Origin: Cymbomonas tetramitiformis
Lineage: Eukaryota; Chlorophyta; Pyramimonadophyceae; Pyramimonadales; Pyramimonadaceae
Length of the DNA stretch: 64,000 nt
Assembly: GCA_001247695.2 (NCBI GenBank)
Contig: LGRX02035339.1
Coordinates: forward strand, 1 to 64,000
Reading direction: 5' to 3'
The position numbers were made by a program, and so were the translations under genes. Shown piece after piece: positions 32,135-42,359 of this stretch (within the stretch, counting starts at the first letter, position 1; each line of letters begins with the position of its first letter). The notes beneath the pieces are model-generated. The model did not search any database, was not told the DNA's origin, and saw nothing but the letters and a program-made list of their open reading frames with translations.

Positions 32135-34087
32135 ATGGCGTCAGGGAGCACACCAACTCATGAAGACGTAGAAGCATTGCGTTCTTTGCTGCATAAAATT
32201 ATTGTCGATCGGTTTCACAAGGACACTTCGCTTCTTGACAGTGTCATCTCCACGCTGACGGGCCTTTGGGTAACAACACGATCTGAGCTACAATTGGCCT
32301 TTGATGCACGAGCACGTTCTGAGTCTTGTTGGTCAGAATTGAAAACCAAAGTACATCTACCTCCGTTATTTTGGGACGCGTTAAGTTTGGAGTTGGAACC
32401 GCCAAAAGTTGCTCCACAATCTGAGGGGGATAATCAATCTTCGGGATCTCGAACTGTGAACTCCCTGCTTATGGGAAACGCTGAACGAGGCATCAAGCGG
32501 AAGAAGGATGAGTTTACTGTGCAATGGTCTCCATATGGCCCAACAAAGCTGAAAAAGGACAATGGATACGCCGTCGTTTGGAATATGGAACACTGCTTTG
32601 TGTTCAACTCAAACTCACTGCTCGATGTGAAGACTCGGAATGATATTGTTAACATGCGCTGGAACATGAAGCAAGCTCCCCATGTCGCACTACAAAATAT
32701 TCACAAACGAGGTGGGCCCTTCCATCCAACGTGTGTTGTATGCATATGAAATAATATATTGCTTGTGAATTTGCACACGGTGTGAGTAATCTTAACGTGT
32801 ATGTTGTAGATGTGAGGTGCACATGTGCCTTTGACAACAAGCTATGGTGAAATTATCAAGCTGGAAGGCTGGGAAAATGTCATGACGAGGTAGTTGGAAG
32901 TCCGGCAACTCAGGCAATCCCTATTTCTTATTGTGATGCAGGGGGGGTCGCTAAACAATTGGCAGCCATAAATCGGAAGAAGTTGAGCCTTCCTGTTTTG
33001 ACGGAGAGTTTGACGCCGTTGAGGCTCAAGAGTGAGGTTTTGATGCGCGAATACAACGAGGCGATTGAGCTCATCGCGCGGGAACGCAAAATTGCCCAAG
33101 CACCTCGGAAGAGCAATCCTATCGAGATACTTCCTGACATGCCCATGTATCGAGCTGATCCTACCAGATGTTCCCTCAGGCACAAGTACCCGAAGATTGT
33201 TAGTCTCACGGATGTGCACTATGCAGAATTGCTGCATGCGGTGCATCAAAGTTGGGTTGAAATGAAGGAGGCCTTGGACGATTTCAACTCCTCTCTTGCT
33301 GAGACGTTAGAGGCAGCCCGAGAAGCGGAAAATGACGATGGTGTAGTTGAGACACCTTTGTTGAACCTCATGGGCGGTGACTTGGATGCTGGAGTGGCTG
33401 TTATTGAGAGTGAGGAGGAGGTTGAGGAGTTTGAGGAGGAGGAGGATACTGCTGAAACGATAAGAATTGATGCTATTCCTGTGATGGAAAAGGCTACACC
33501 TGGTACTACATGCTCTGGAAATACCCATGACCGGCAATCAGGTAATTATCTCTATTTTGCGCACTCTACACTGTGGTGGATAATGGGATGTGGCTGTGTG
33601 ATTATATACCATATTGTGATATATAATGGCATACGGGACTGTGTTTTCATCAAACACCGTAATGAAGTATTGGATGAGGCACTGTGATTTCATCAGAAAT
33701 TGTGATGGGTAATATGATGGGGCTGCTTGATTTGATTAGATACCGTGATATACAATGGGGTGCGGCCGTGTCTTCCCAAGAGACATGGCACAAGGCAAAA
33801 GGCTCCGTCTTTGTATCACACACCATGGGATGGGTGTGTCTCTCTTCATTTTTACCACCACTGTGTTCTATGTATTACGATCGTGATACTTCTAAGCAGA
33901 TTAGAAACTTCAAGATGTGTTGTGGATGATACTTACACTTGTTGGATGTGGTATGTGTAATGCAGGTGAAATTAGTCCGATGAGGCAACCTTTTCCGGAA
34001 GTCAATGTCCAGGTGGTCCTGGAGGAGCCTCGCAGCCGGTCAGGCGCAACCGGACCCACGGCAGGCAGATCCCGCAACCCTCCCTGA
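32135..34087 (+). CDS. unrecognised four-exon gene with an acidic C-terminal region
   Basis: Exons 32135-32711, 32817-32889, about 32942-33541 and 33965-34087 (TGA). An acceptor just before the ATG (TACACAG|ATCGTCCACAATGG) suggests a 5' UTR intron. Exon 1 reads MASGSTPTHEDVEALRSLLH and a basic patch (GIKRKKDEF). Exon 2 gives HVPLTTSYGEIIKLEGWENV. Exon 3 has a helical stretch (VLMREYNEAIELIARERK), then VEEFEEEEDTAE. Exon 4 adds MRQPFPEVNVQVVLEEPRS. The join into exon 3 needs one G fewer in the G7 run at 32941-32947, so a homopolymer error or an old indel is likely. No domain is recognised. The satellite ends just upstream. Confidence 0.5.
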
Positions 34088-34926
34088 GCCACGGCGGCCA
34101 CCCAGGCGGCAGCAGCAAGCAGCAACAAAAGTTTAAAAATTCTGCCGGCTCCCAAAGGTTTAGCTGGAGAGTGCAGGGTCAGTATGCAAGTCAGCATCCT
34201 CCACCCCCCGTGCATACGGCCCAAGCCTCCTGCCGCACTGACGAAGACCACAAGTGCCAAGACCAACACTACGTAGGCGAGCTGGGCCACCCGATAGAAA
34301 GCGACCGTGCGTTGCAGGCGCTGAAGTCGGGCTGCAAAGCGTGGCTTCAGCATGCGACGCGGAATGGCCGCCAGTGTAGCTGGACCCGCCGCAGAGACCT
34401 GCTGCGCTAACGCAAGCGCGCGATTCACTTGAGTTTGAAGCGCGGCGAGCCCACGCCCGCCGCACGTCATGCGGGCGCCCAGCAGCCCATGCCTGCCAAC
34501 GTGGATGGCCATTACCAAGACGTGCCCCAGTGAAACGACTGCCACCCCGAAGTGCATGGCGAGCACGACGAGCCCAAGCCGGAGCAACGGTACGTACCAC
34601 AGCCCGCGCCGGGCATGGTGAAACCCAGCAACCTGCCAGACCACGATGCCCAGCAGAAGCAAGTGCCTTACCAATTCCAATAGTACGTGAAGATGTAGTC
34701 GATGATGTGTCCACCGTTGATGTGGCGCTGTATGTACTGCCCACAATGTGCGCGCCATGGCTCTGCGAGCCAGGCTGGAATGCCACACCCAGAGCGCTGC
34801 CATTTTCCCAAGGCACCTCATGACCTCCATGGCCGCCCATATCACTACCACTGCCAAGCGAGGCAGCTGCGGCCATTGCAAGCGCACGAGTGCCCCCGTG
34901 AGGAGGAAGCACGTCTGCATGTGCAT
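33910..34926 (-). CDS. hydrophobic ORF, possible multi-pass membrane protein, doubtful
   Basis: A 338-codon GC-rich frame with about five hydrophobic stretches, including RLGLVVLAMHFGVAVVSLGH, AQLAYVVLVLALVVFVSAAG and IFKLLLLLAAAAWVAAVAQG. It lies downstream of the minus-strand retroelement ORFs, where an envelope-like frame could sit. Its C-terminus overlaps the last exon of the plus-strand gene, so at least one call is wrong there. Chance open frame in GC-rich DNA cannot be ruled out. Confidence 0.3.
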   Translation of the reverse strand: MHMQTCFLLTGALVRLQWPQLPRLAVVVIWAAMEVMRCLGKMAALWVWHSSLARRAMARTLWAVHTAPHQRWTHHRLHLHVLLELVRHLLLLGIVVWQVAGFHHARRGLWYVPLLRLGLVVLAMHFGVAVVSLGHVLVMAIHVGRHGLLGARMTCGGRGLAALQTQVNRALALAQQVSAAGPATLAAIPRRMLKPRFAARLQRLQRTVAFYRVAQLAYVVLVLALVVFVSAAGGLGRMHGGWRMLTCILTLHSPAKPLGAGRIFKLLLLLAAAAWVAAVAQGGLRDLPAVGPVAPDRLRGSSRTTWTLTSGKGCLIGLISPALHIPHPTSVSIIHNTS

Positions 34927-35318
34927 TGCCCACCGTCTGGTGGCGGGCTGTGCACCCGGCTCAATGCCGGGGCTGCTGCTCAGTAGTGGGCGCGCCGGGC
35001 TGCAGCGGGCCCGGTGCCCGACTGAAAAGGCTGCAGCACTGCATCCCTCCTCCGTTCCTCCATAATCTCGTCGTGCCTCGGCCGCGCACCTGCTGTACGG
35101 GCTGCGCCCCGGTCCATGCGCTCGCTGCGAGCGGCTCCAGGACGCTGGGACTCCTCTCCTCTGGGGCTCGGAGATCTCCTCCTGCGCTGGCCGCTCCGCG
35201 GGGAGCGTTGGTGTGCGGGCCCAGGGGTCGAGTTTGTGCGACGTCCATCCCGTTGGCCCTCACTCTGGGTACTGGTGCCTGCGGATATGAACGTCCTCCT
35301 GCACTGGGCTGCTGGGCG

Positions 35319-36716
35319 CTACGCGGGGTCAAGGGCTTGTGGTGACCTGCCTGAAGCGACCTCCTGGCCCTGCGCGGCTGAAGGGCACACTTCACTCTCT
35401 TGACTGCAGATAGAACCTGAGGGGGAACCCAAGTCTATGACCGTACGGTGCTCGGGCCGCTGAGCAAAGTTGACCTCCAAGCCTCCGGAACGCAATCCAC
35501 CGAACGCGTCGCTGGCGCCGGCCTCATTCTCTGGCTGTGAACGCGTGCCATGGCGACCATCGGGACCGGCGTCGCCGGAGGTGCCCTGTCCCATTCTCAC
35601 GGAGGGACGAGCGGTGAGTGGTCGGTCCCGGTACTCCCTCAAGGTCTCTTCGTGCCTACTGATGATCTCAGTCCTCTCCGCGATGCTGACGTTCAACCGC
35701 GCGATTGCGGCGCGAATCAAACCTCCTGCTGTGTCGCCAGCCCCCACGCTGTGCACCACGTCATGTCTCTCCGAAGCAGAGTGCTCTGACAATGGCGACG
35801 GTGTCTGCGTGCGGTGCGGGTCGGGAACCGTGTGATCACCAACCGCAAGCAAGGTTGGGCGAGCGCCCCGAGGCGCTGTCAACCTCCTCATCGCCTCCCC
35901 CCTGTCTGTAAAGGGAGTCGCCGTCTTCTCCGGGTTGGCTTGGGATGGGCGATGGTGGTGCCCCCGAGGTCGTAGGAGTAACCCCCTCTGCGGTTGTGTC
36001 CACATTGCTCAGGAACTCGCTACGCAGCTGGGTACGCAACTCAGTTCGTCGCGTTTCCTCGGCTCGCATCGTAGGCCCCGCCACGAGAGCTGCGAGTGCA
36101 GAGAGCGGAGCCCTGTGCATCACTGCCGACCTGTCCCACGTCATCCAACTGCACCGCTCGGATTTGCGCGTCCTAGAGGAGAGGTACTCCAAGGTGAACA
36201 CGACGCCATAGGAGCCCCGTGTGTGGTAGTAGCTGTGATCCTCACAGAGGTAGTACACGGCCTTGGAACGGGGAGTGGCTCTCGTCTTGAGGACTCGCAG
36301 AGTGCCTTGCTGCGGACCATCGACCAGGTGGCTCTTGGCTATCTTCACCAGCTCCTCGCCCGTGCCGAGGCCCGCCACGTGCATCCGAATGGTGCCCAGG
36401 AGTCCACCAGTACAGCCTCTTGACTGCCCCCCAGCGGCAAGTACTCACCCCGCTGTCCCACTGCTGCAAAGGAGGCATAGCGGTGCATCAACTTGCTGCT
36501 GAGCTCGCATGTGTGCAGTCTCTTTCCTCGTTCCGCATAGGGCTTTCCCAGCTGGAACTCTATTCGACCCTTGAAGCACCGGTAGGGGACGAGGAAGACA
36601 GTCTGCCCGTCTAGTTCTGCGAACTCTGCGATCTCACTCGGGTTCATCCAGGTGGACTCCTGAGTGGTGCTCTCGCTGTTGGTGTCCGACTCAGGTTCGT
36701 AGGTGCTCTGGAACAC
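35319..36716 (-). pseudogene. retroelement ORF remnants, three overlapping frames
   Basis: Frames 36716-36345, 36384-35836 and 36005-35319 overlap end to start and read as pieces of one protein: IAEFAELDGQTVFLVPYRCF, then GEELVKIAKSHLVDGPQQGT and YYLCEDHSYYHTRGSYGVVF, then RLNVSIAERTEIISRHEETL. At least two frameshifts separate them. No known domain. They follow the protease ORF of the same element. Confidence 0.4.
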
Positions 36717-36905
36717 CGACGGCTGATACTCCCGGCTCTGAGGGTCAAATTCCCCATTGGGCCACGTCTGATGCCTCAGGCGCAGTGGGGCTGAGGCTGG
36801 TGGCGGTACAGTACAGAACCAGATGGCCCTGCACTGTCCCCCCTGAGGGTCTTGCCTGTGGAAACTGGCGGCGGCAGCGCTGATGCATGGCCAGACGGCC
36901 CCGCC

Positions 36906-37845
36906 TCATCCCTCCTGACGGTCTTGTGCTTGGGGGCTGGCTGGCGGCCGAGGTGGCGGGTCTCGCCTAGCTCCGTAGGTGTCAAGCTCGTCACGTGCTC
37001 TATCTTCTGTCTTACATGCGGAGAGCATCACTCTGCCCTCCCCCAAGTGCAGAAACTCCAGGGCGGCGGCGTTGGTGTTGAACACTTCACCATCCCCCCC
37101 TTCTCCATCTGTCACCGGGTAGAACTTTCCCACCTTGCACGTCACACCTGACAGCGTCAGCAACGGAATGGCTTGCTTACCAGCCACCACCTCGTCGTAC
37201 TTCACCTTCAAGCGCGCTCGGAGGTTAGCAATGTCCACCTTCTGGACATACTTCAGGGGCTGATATCGCCAGCGCTGGTCCCCCTCGTAGTAGAAAGGCA
37301 GCTGGAACTCGCCAGTCACCCTGCCCATGGGGCTCATGCTGACACTGCCAGCCATGGTGTGCCGCACCATCTTCTCCATAAGCTCCCACTGCACGCGAGT
37401 CTTTTCGCTGAGCACGCAGAACTGGTGCGCCCTCCTGTCCCACATGAGGGTGCCAGTCACGACTCCCGTGGGGTACACCTGTTGCGCACTGAGGGCTTCC
37501 TGGACGTCCGCCATGGTGTACCGCCCGGCGTCTCGATGGGCCTGGCAGTCAGGAAGCGCGACCTGGTCGCTATCCTTCCTCCAACTCGCGCGCGTGGCCC
37601 AGGTGTCTGAGGCCACCTTCGTCTCCTTGTCGACCTTCTGGTCCACCAGCGTGAAGTCGGGCCACAGCAGCTCCGTCTCCAGGACGTCCTTCTCCTCCCC
37701 ACAGCGTGCGAACGTGACGCGCACGAAGCCTGCTTCGAGTCTGATCTCTTCGTCCTCCACTCCTCCTCACAGAGTGTGCACAAACGAGCATAGCCAGTGC
37801 GATCGACATACAAGCGCTGCTGAGACCAGCTGCCCTCCTTGTTCT
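36906..37845 (-). pseudogene. downstream ORF of the minus-strand retroelement, offset by two frameshifts
   Basis: The frame 37760-36906 reads IRLEAGFVRVTFARCGEEKD, FQLPFYYEGDQRWRYQPLKY and TCKVGKFYPVTDGEGGDG. It is in the same frame as the protease ORF but separated by two stops. Between them, the neighbouring frame reads NPWGGENKEGSWSQQRLYVD and ARLCTLCEEEW, which looks coding. Two compensating indels would join all three. No reverse transcriptase motif is visible. Confidence 0.4.
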
Positions 37846-40316
37846 CACCGCCCCATGGGTTCACCGCCATGCCCGCCCACGGTTGCGTGCTGGCCAACGA
37901 CATACTCTGAGTCGCTCCCAGCCTCCTGCTCCTGCGTCAGGTCTGGGTAGCGGGGGTCAGTCTGGGTTGCCGTCAGCCTTGCCGGCGTGATGGGCGTCAC
38001 GCTGACTGGCTCCTCAGCATCGGCCCACTCGCTCCTGGTTGCCACATTATTAGCCTCTCGTTGACTGCACGATGTCGCTTGCAGCAGATTCAACATCTGG
38101 TCTGTCACGGATGTGCCAGGCGCAGGGGGTTTAAACCTGGAACTCTCGACATGCAGGCTAACTCGTCCAGTGAGCTCGGCTTGCATCAGTGAGCTGGGTC
38201 GCAATACTCCTGCTTCCACCATGGACTGGCAACGCGCGTCGAGCATCTCCCGCTCTTCCTGGTTGAATCTCTTCAGTCTGAGCTCCTCCAGGAACGACTC
38301 CAGGAGGTGAGCTAGCCCAGGATGACCTCGCGAGAACGCACATCGTTCTCCTGAGAGGGCCAGACGGTTCTCTCCCGCCGACTCAGCAAGCGCAATCTCG
38401 TGTCGTAGCGGAGCACGGTCGTCAAAGATCTCCGTCGCCAGGCACACCCTGGGGTCCTCGTTCCGCTTGCTCCTCACGTCGGCGGGCGGCGTCAGCTCAA
38501 TCAGTGGTAGCGTGACCTTCTCCCTCATGCCCAACGACACCGCGGCCTCAGAGGTGGCGATACCCCGGTAAAGGTCGATGGTGAGCTTCAACGCGTTCTT
38601 CAGGGGCCCTGTGCCCACCAGGAAGTCCCACGTGGTGTCATTGGTGAACGTGACGAAGGCGTGAAGGCGATGTAGAGTCATGTAGGGAGTGCCTGCGGCG
38701 AGAATGACGTCCACGTAGCAGTACTTGGTGGACTCTGCGGGGCTGCCGTCGCACCTGGCCACCCTGGCCCCTGTTTCTGCATCAAAGATGGTCAGACCAA
38801 GCTGGTTGACCGTTCTGATGGGGATGATGTTGCAGTTGGCCCCAGTGTCTAGGAGTAGGGCCTTATATAACATGAGCAACCCACCAGAGGCCACGAGGGC
38901 CATCCCTTGCGCAAGCGTCTCGTTCAGAAGCTTGCACACGGGCTGAACCTGTGCCATGGCTGTGAGCTGCTCCTCTGTGAGGCCACTGAGCATCTTCCTT
39001 TTCAGTAACTCATAGGCCTTGGCCTCCATGGTCCCCGCGTGTAGCTCGCCCCTCCCACTGAAGTTTGTCACTCCGAACTTGTCCTGGATCGTAGCTGCAG
39101 CTGCGGTGACGCGCACTGTGACTCTTTCTTTCCTAGGCTGATCCACCATGTCCTCAGGCATCTCGTCCAAAGGGATCGCTTCCTCGTCGCTGTCATCACC
39201 AGACTCCATCCCCGGGCAGTCATCACCTTCGTCGTCACTGTCATCACCAGACTCCATCCCTGGGCAGTCGTCATCTTCGTCGTCATCACCATCACCTTCG
39301 CCGCTGCTCTGACGGTCGTCGACGTCTGCTGCTAAGGCTGCTGGCATGGGGAGCTGACCGGTCTCGGCCAGCTCTACCAAAGTCTCCACACCCCTGGGGG
39401 CTGTTATCCTGCCCTCCGCTACGAGCCCAACAGCCAGCTTACGAAAGGCCGCGCCCAGGATCTTGATCACAGAGGCCATGAGCTGTACCTTCCTCTGCAT
39501 CTCGTCCGCTGCTGGCGCCAAAGGCACCTGCGCTTCAGCCTCGTACTCTTCGGGTGTCTTCACTGGGAACCCCCTCATGTGGTGAGTGCTGCCCAGCGCT
39601 ACTGCCGGTGCAGCCATGACTTCGAGATCGTCCTCCATGTTCAGTGCTTCGGGGAGTCCCCCCAAGCCTAGGGTGTTGAGCGCGTCAGAGAGCACCTCCT
39701 CGCCCATCTCTTCAGCCAGCGCTGAGAGCACGCTGGGTGAGGAGCCGGATGGCAACCCTGGTCCAGTGATCTCACGGTGGTTCACCTCGTGCGTGTCCGA
39801 GATGTACACCTCCCTTTCCGCGACGTTCGAGGCGACCAGCTCCTCATCCGAACCCTCGTCCTCGGAGAGCACCTGTGACTTCACACTGCCAGCACGGCTG
39901 GCAGTCTTCCGGGCAGCCACCATGCCCTGGTAGTCAGCCTTCAGTGAGTCTGAGTTACCAGTCGGGCTCTTCTGCTTGTCCGCTGGCGGTGGCTTGGCAC
40001 GGTACTTGTCCTTCTCCTCGTTGGACAATTGCTGCCAGTCGGTCACCAGGATGCCCCACTCGGAGTTCTTGAAGCGGTTCTTCAAGTTGTACATCCGTAT
40101 GGCGGCGTTCTCGGCATCCCACCACTTGCTGGACCCGAGCCTGCTCTCGTGGTATCCCGCTGGCATCTTGACGTGCTTGTAGCCACTCTTGCACTGCTCG
40201 GGGCTGGACTCATGCCACTTGGGCTTGTCGTTCGTACGACTGCCCTCAGCTGGCGGAGGTGTCTTGTTGTACGCAGGCTTTTTGGCTCTCTCCGCGACAT
40301 TCACCTCCTTCTTCAT
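37845..40316 (-). CDS. retroelement polyprotein with aspartic protease
   Basis: 823 codons from ATG at 40316, overlapping the gag stop as ATGA. The N-terminus is basic and HMG-box-like in spacing (YNLKNRFKNSEWGILVTDWQ, NEEKDKYRA). A Ser/Asp-rich acidic middle follows, with a tandem 16-residue repeat (DDCPGMESGDDSDDEG). Next come a helical segment (AYELLKRKMLSGLTEEQL) and a retropepsin-like domain: LLLDTGANCNIIPIRTVNQL with the catalytic D-T-G-A, and FLVGTGPLKNALKLTI as the partner strand. There are no RT, RNase H or integrase motifs, so the element is probably non-autonomous. Confidence 0.62.
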   Translation of the reverse strand: MKKEVNVAERAKKPAYNKTPPPAEGSRTNDKPKWHESSPEQCKSGYKHVKMPAGYHESRLGSSKWWDAENAAIRMYNLKNRFKNSEWGILVTDWQQLSNEEKDKYRAKPPPADKQKSPTGNSDSLKADYQGMVAARKTASRAGSVKSQVLSEDEGSDEELVASNVAEREVYISDTHEVNHREITGPGLPSGSSPSVLSALAEEMGEEVLSDALNTLGLGGLPEALNMEDDLEVMAAPAVALGSTHHMRGFPVKTPEEYEAEAQVPLAPAADEMQRKVQLMASVIKILGAAFRKLAVGLVAEGRITAPRGVETLVELAETGQLPMPAALAADVDDRQSSGEGDGDDDEDDDCPGMESGDDSDDEGDDCPGMESGDDSDEEAIPLDEMPEDMVDQPRKERVTVRVTAAAATIQDKFGVTNFSGRGELHAGTMEAKAYELLKRKMLSGLTEEQLTAMAQVQPVCKLLNETLAQGMALVASGGLLMLYKALLLDTGANCNIIPIRTVNQLGLTIFDAETGARVARCDGSPAESTKYCYVDVILAAGTPYMTLHRLHAFVTFTNDTTWDFLVGTGPLKNALKLTIDLYRGIATSEAAVSLGMREKVTLPLIELTPPADVRSKRNEDPRVCLATEIFDDRAPLRHEIALAESAGENRLALSGERCAFSRGHPGLAHLLESFLEELRLKRFNQEEREMLDARCQSMVEAGVLRPSSLMQAELTGRVSLHVESSRFKPPAPGTSVTDQMLNLLQATSCSQREANNVATRSEWADAEEPVSVTPITPARLTATQTDPRYPDLTQEQEAGSDSEYVVGQHATVGGHGGEPMGR

Positions 40317-41506
40317 TTTTTAGAAGGCGATGCGTCCGCCTTCTTGCTGGTCTCAGGATCGCCCGCCTGTCCGTCCACGGCTCGCTCTATCTTCCTGATC
40401 GAGTTTTTTATGGCCTCGAGGTCGAGGCCATGCTGCCGGGCTTCCCAGGTGGAATACTGGCAGCCGCATCGCCTGGTGATCTCCTGCAGGAAGGTGAGGA
40501 TCCAGGACTCCGCGTCGTTTTTGACCTTGTCCTGAACCTCGATGATAGCCTCCATGTTCTTCCAGGTCACCCGGTTGGGTGGTGGGTACTGAGCCCTCAG
40601 CTGCTCTTTTACCCGTGTCTGGAAGATCTTGATGCGGAGATTCTCGACGCAATCCTCGATGAAGGTGCGCAAAGTCTCGTCGCTCACCACTTTCCCAGTG
40701 TTAAGCTGCATCTCCCTGCGTTGACACATTTTCATATATGTTAGCCCATCTTGCCCCAGTTCTTGGGGCTTCTGGGTCAGGAGATCAACTTTCTCCTGAG
40801 TCCCCTTCATCATGAACTTTTTGTCAAGCGCAGCAATGAACCCCCTGAGGGCGTAGAAGTACTGCGTGTCGTGGATGCCATCTTGTCCCGTCAACCCCTT
40901 CAGCGAGGTTCCATTAGTTCTATACTCGTTGGAAACTTCCCCGTGAGCGTCCTGGGCTGTTGCTGGCCTCGCGATTACCCACGTTGCGCCAGCGTTCATC
41001 TCATTGAAGGGGGACCTAGCACATGGAATGGAACCCTCGAGTGGGCCGTGTACGCTGGTGTCCTTGAGCACCCTATCCATGTTTGAGGCCACTACGCCCC
41101 CACTTTCATAATTCTCACACCACCAGCCGAGCGCTGATGAGTCCTTGCCATCTAAACACGTGGTGATGATGTCCCACAGTGTTTCCCAGTCAGGAGGTGT
41201 ATCCCTCAGGGCTTTCTTTTGCTCGTCAGAGAGACTGGTGGTCGTCACGGACCTGAGCCTCTTCCTGATGTTGGCGTTGTGCTGGCGCCTGAAGTTTTCG
41301 CACATGAGGGCGAAGTCCCTCAAGAACTTCGGCCGGTCTTCTTCCTTGGTGCCCGTATATGTGGGCAAAGTGCCGAGGGAAAGGCGAGTGGAATCGCTGT
41401 AGTCCATCTCTTCCTCGAATATCACCGTAGGCTCCCGGGCTTCGGCCTCGGGCTGTCCTCCGCCGGCTGCTGTTTGTTCTTCCAGCTCGGGAAAATGCTG
41501 GCTCAC
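40313..41506 (-). CDS. gag of the minus-strand retroelement
   Basis: 397 codons. It reads LSLGTLPTYTGTKEEDRPKF, FALMCENFRRQHNANIRKRL and WETLWDIITTCLDGKDSSAL. These fit the helical capsid region of LTR-element gag proteins: predicted start 'F.G....D...F...F'. Later parts are LDKKFMMKGTQEKVDLLTQK and AIIEVQDKVKNDAESWILTF. The end is lysine-rich (KKADASPSKK), with a run of six A before the TGA. No zinc knuckle was seen. Confidence 0.55.
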   Translation of the reverse strand: MSQHFPELEEQTAAGGGQPEAEAREPTVIFEEEMDYSDSTRLSLGTLPTYTGTKEEDRPKFLRDFALMCENFRRQHNANIRKRLRSVTTTSLSDEQKKALRDTPPDWETLWDIITTCLDGKDSSALGWWCENYESGGVVASNMDRVLKDTSVHGPLEGSIPCARSPFNEMNAGATWVIARPATAQDAHGEVSNEYRTNGTSLKGLTGQDGIHDTQYFYALRGFIAALDKKFMMKGTQEKVDLLTQKPQELGQDGLTYMKMCQRREMQLNTGKVVSDETLRTFIEDCVENLRIKIFQTRVKEQLRAQYPPPNRVTWKNMEAIIEVQDKVKNDAESWILTFLQEITRRCGCQYSTWEARQHGLDLEAIKNSIRKIERAVDGQAGDPETSKKADASPSKK

Positions 41507-41589
41507 ACGTGCCGCTCTCTGGGTACGTCTCTCGGCTCGTTGCTGCTTCTGGAGGTCAGTAGTCGACTCCGTTGCTAATTTCTCAGCAG

Positions 41590-42290
41590 TGGGAAGGTGC
41601 CAAGGTGAAAGCCCTTTTCACTCCACACTTCCAAGCTTACCAGTACGGATAAATCCGTTCCTGGCCTCACCTTTTAGTGCTTCTCTCTAAGTAGCAGTCA
41701 CTGTAAGGCCATCCTCGCTCATTAATGAGGTGATGAGTCTCGTGGGTGATGAGACCCCTGTTTAATTCCACTCCTTCAGATTTGCCAGCACAGATAATTC
41801 CGCTCCTGGTCTCACTGACCAGTGCTTTGCTCCATCAGGACACTATCTCCCAGAATAGCCCAGAATATCATAATGAACGCTGTCGCAATAATAAACACTG
41901 AGACCCCCGTTTCGCTCTACGCCTTCAGACGTACCAGTACGGATAAATCCGTTCCTGGCTTTACCATCCAGTGTTTCGCTCCATCAGGACACTGTCTCCC
42001 AGAATAGCCCAGAATATCACAATGAACGCTGTCGCAATAATAAACACTGAGACCCTCGTTCCACTCTACGCCTTCAGGCGTACCAGTACGGATAAATCCG
42101 TCCCTGGCTTTACCATCCAGTGTTTCGCTTCATCAGGACATTGTCTCCCAGAATAGCCCAGAATATAATCATAAACACTGTCGCTGTGTCTCGAATGGCT
42201 GCTGAACCTCGAGTGTCACAACAGTCTGCTTCACTCAACCTCTTCCAAGCTTACCAGTACGGATAAATCCGTCCCTGGCCTCACCCTTCG
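41590..42290. repeat. 149-bp tandem repeats upstream of the minus-strand gag
   Basis: CCAGTACGGATAAATCCGTY recurs at 41640, (41785, diverged), 41934, 42083 and 42253. Spacings are 145, 149, 149 and 170. Each copy has the hairpin ACGGATAAATCCGT and the block TCTCCCAGAATAGCCCAGAA. An ATTACAGAC-gacat-GTCTGTAAT hairpin lies just beyond, near 42330. It probably belongs to the element's LTR or leader. Confidence 0.85.
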
Positions 42291-42359
42291 GAGGCCTCGT
42301 TTTTCAGGACTGCTGCTTCACGCTCGGAATTACAGACGACATGTCTGTAATGAAGCCCA

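Noticed and set aside
29572..32177. Series of 62-192 codon minus-strand ORFs (KIKFQSILGKSAEQ type)
   Set aside because: Each is the same open frame of the 321-bp satellite with a stop at a fixed point of the unit and no usable ATG; no domain.
34160..35403. GC-rich ORFs on both strands
   Set aside because: Mutually overlapping frames of GC-rich DNA with no domain; only the hydrophobic minus-strand frame is kept, with low confidence.
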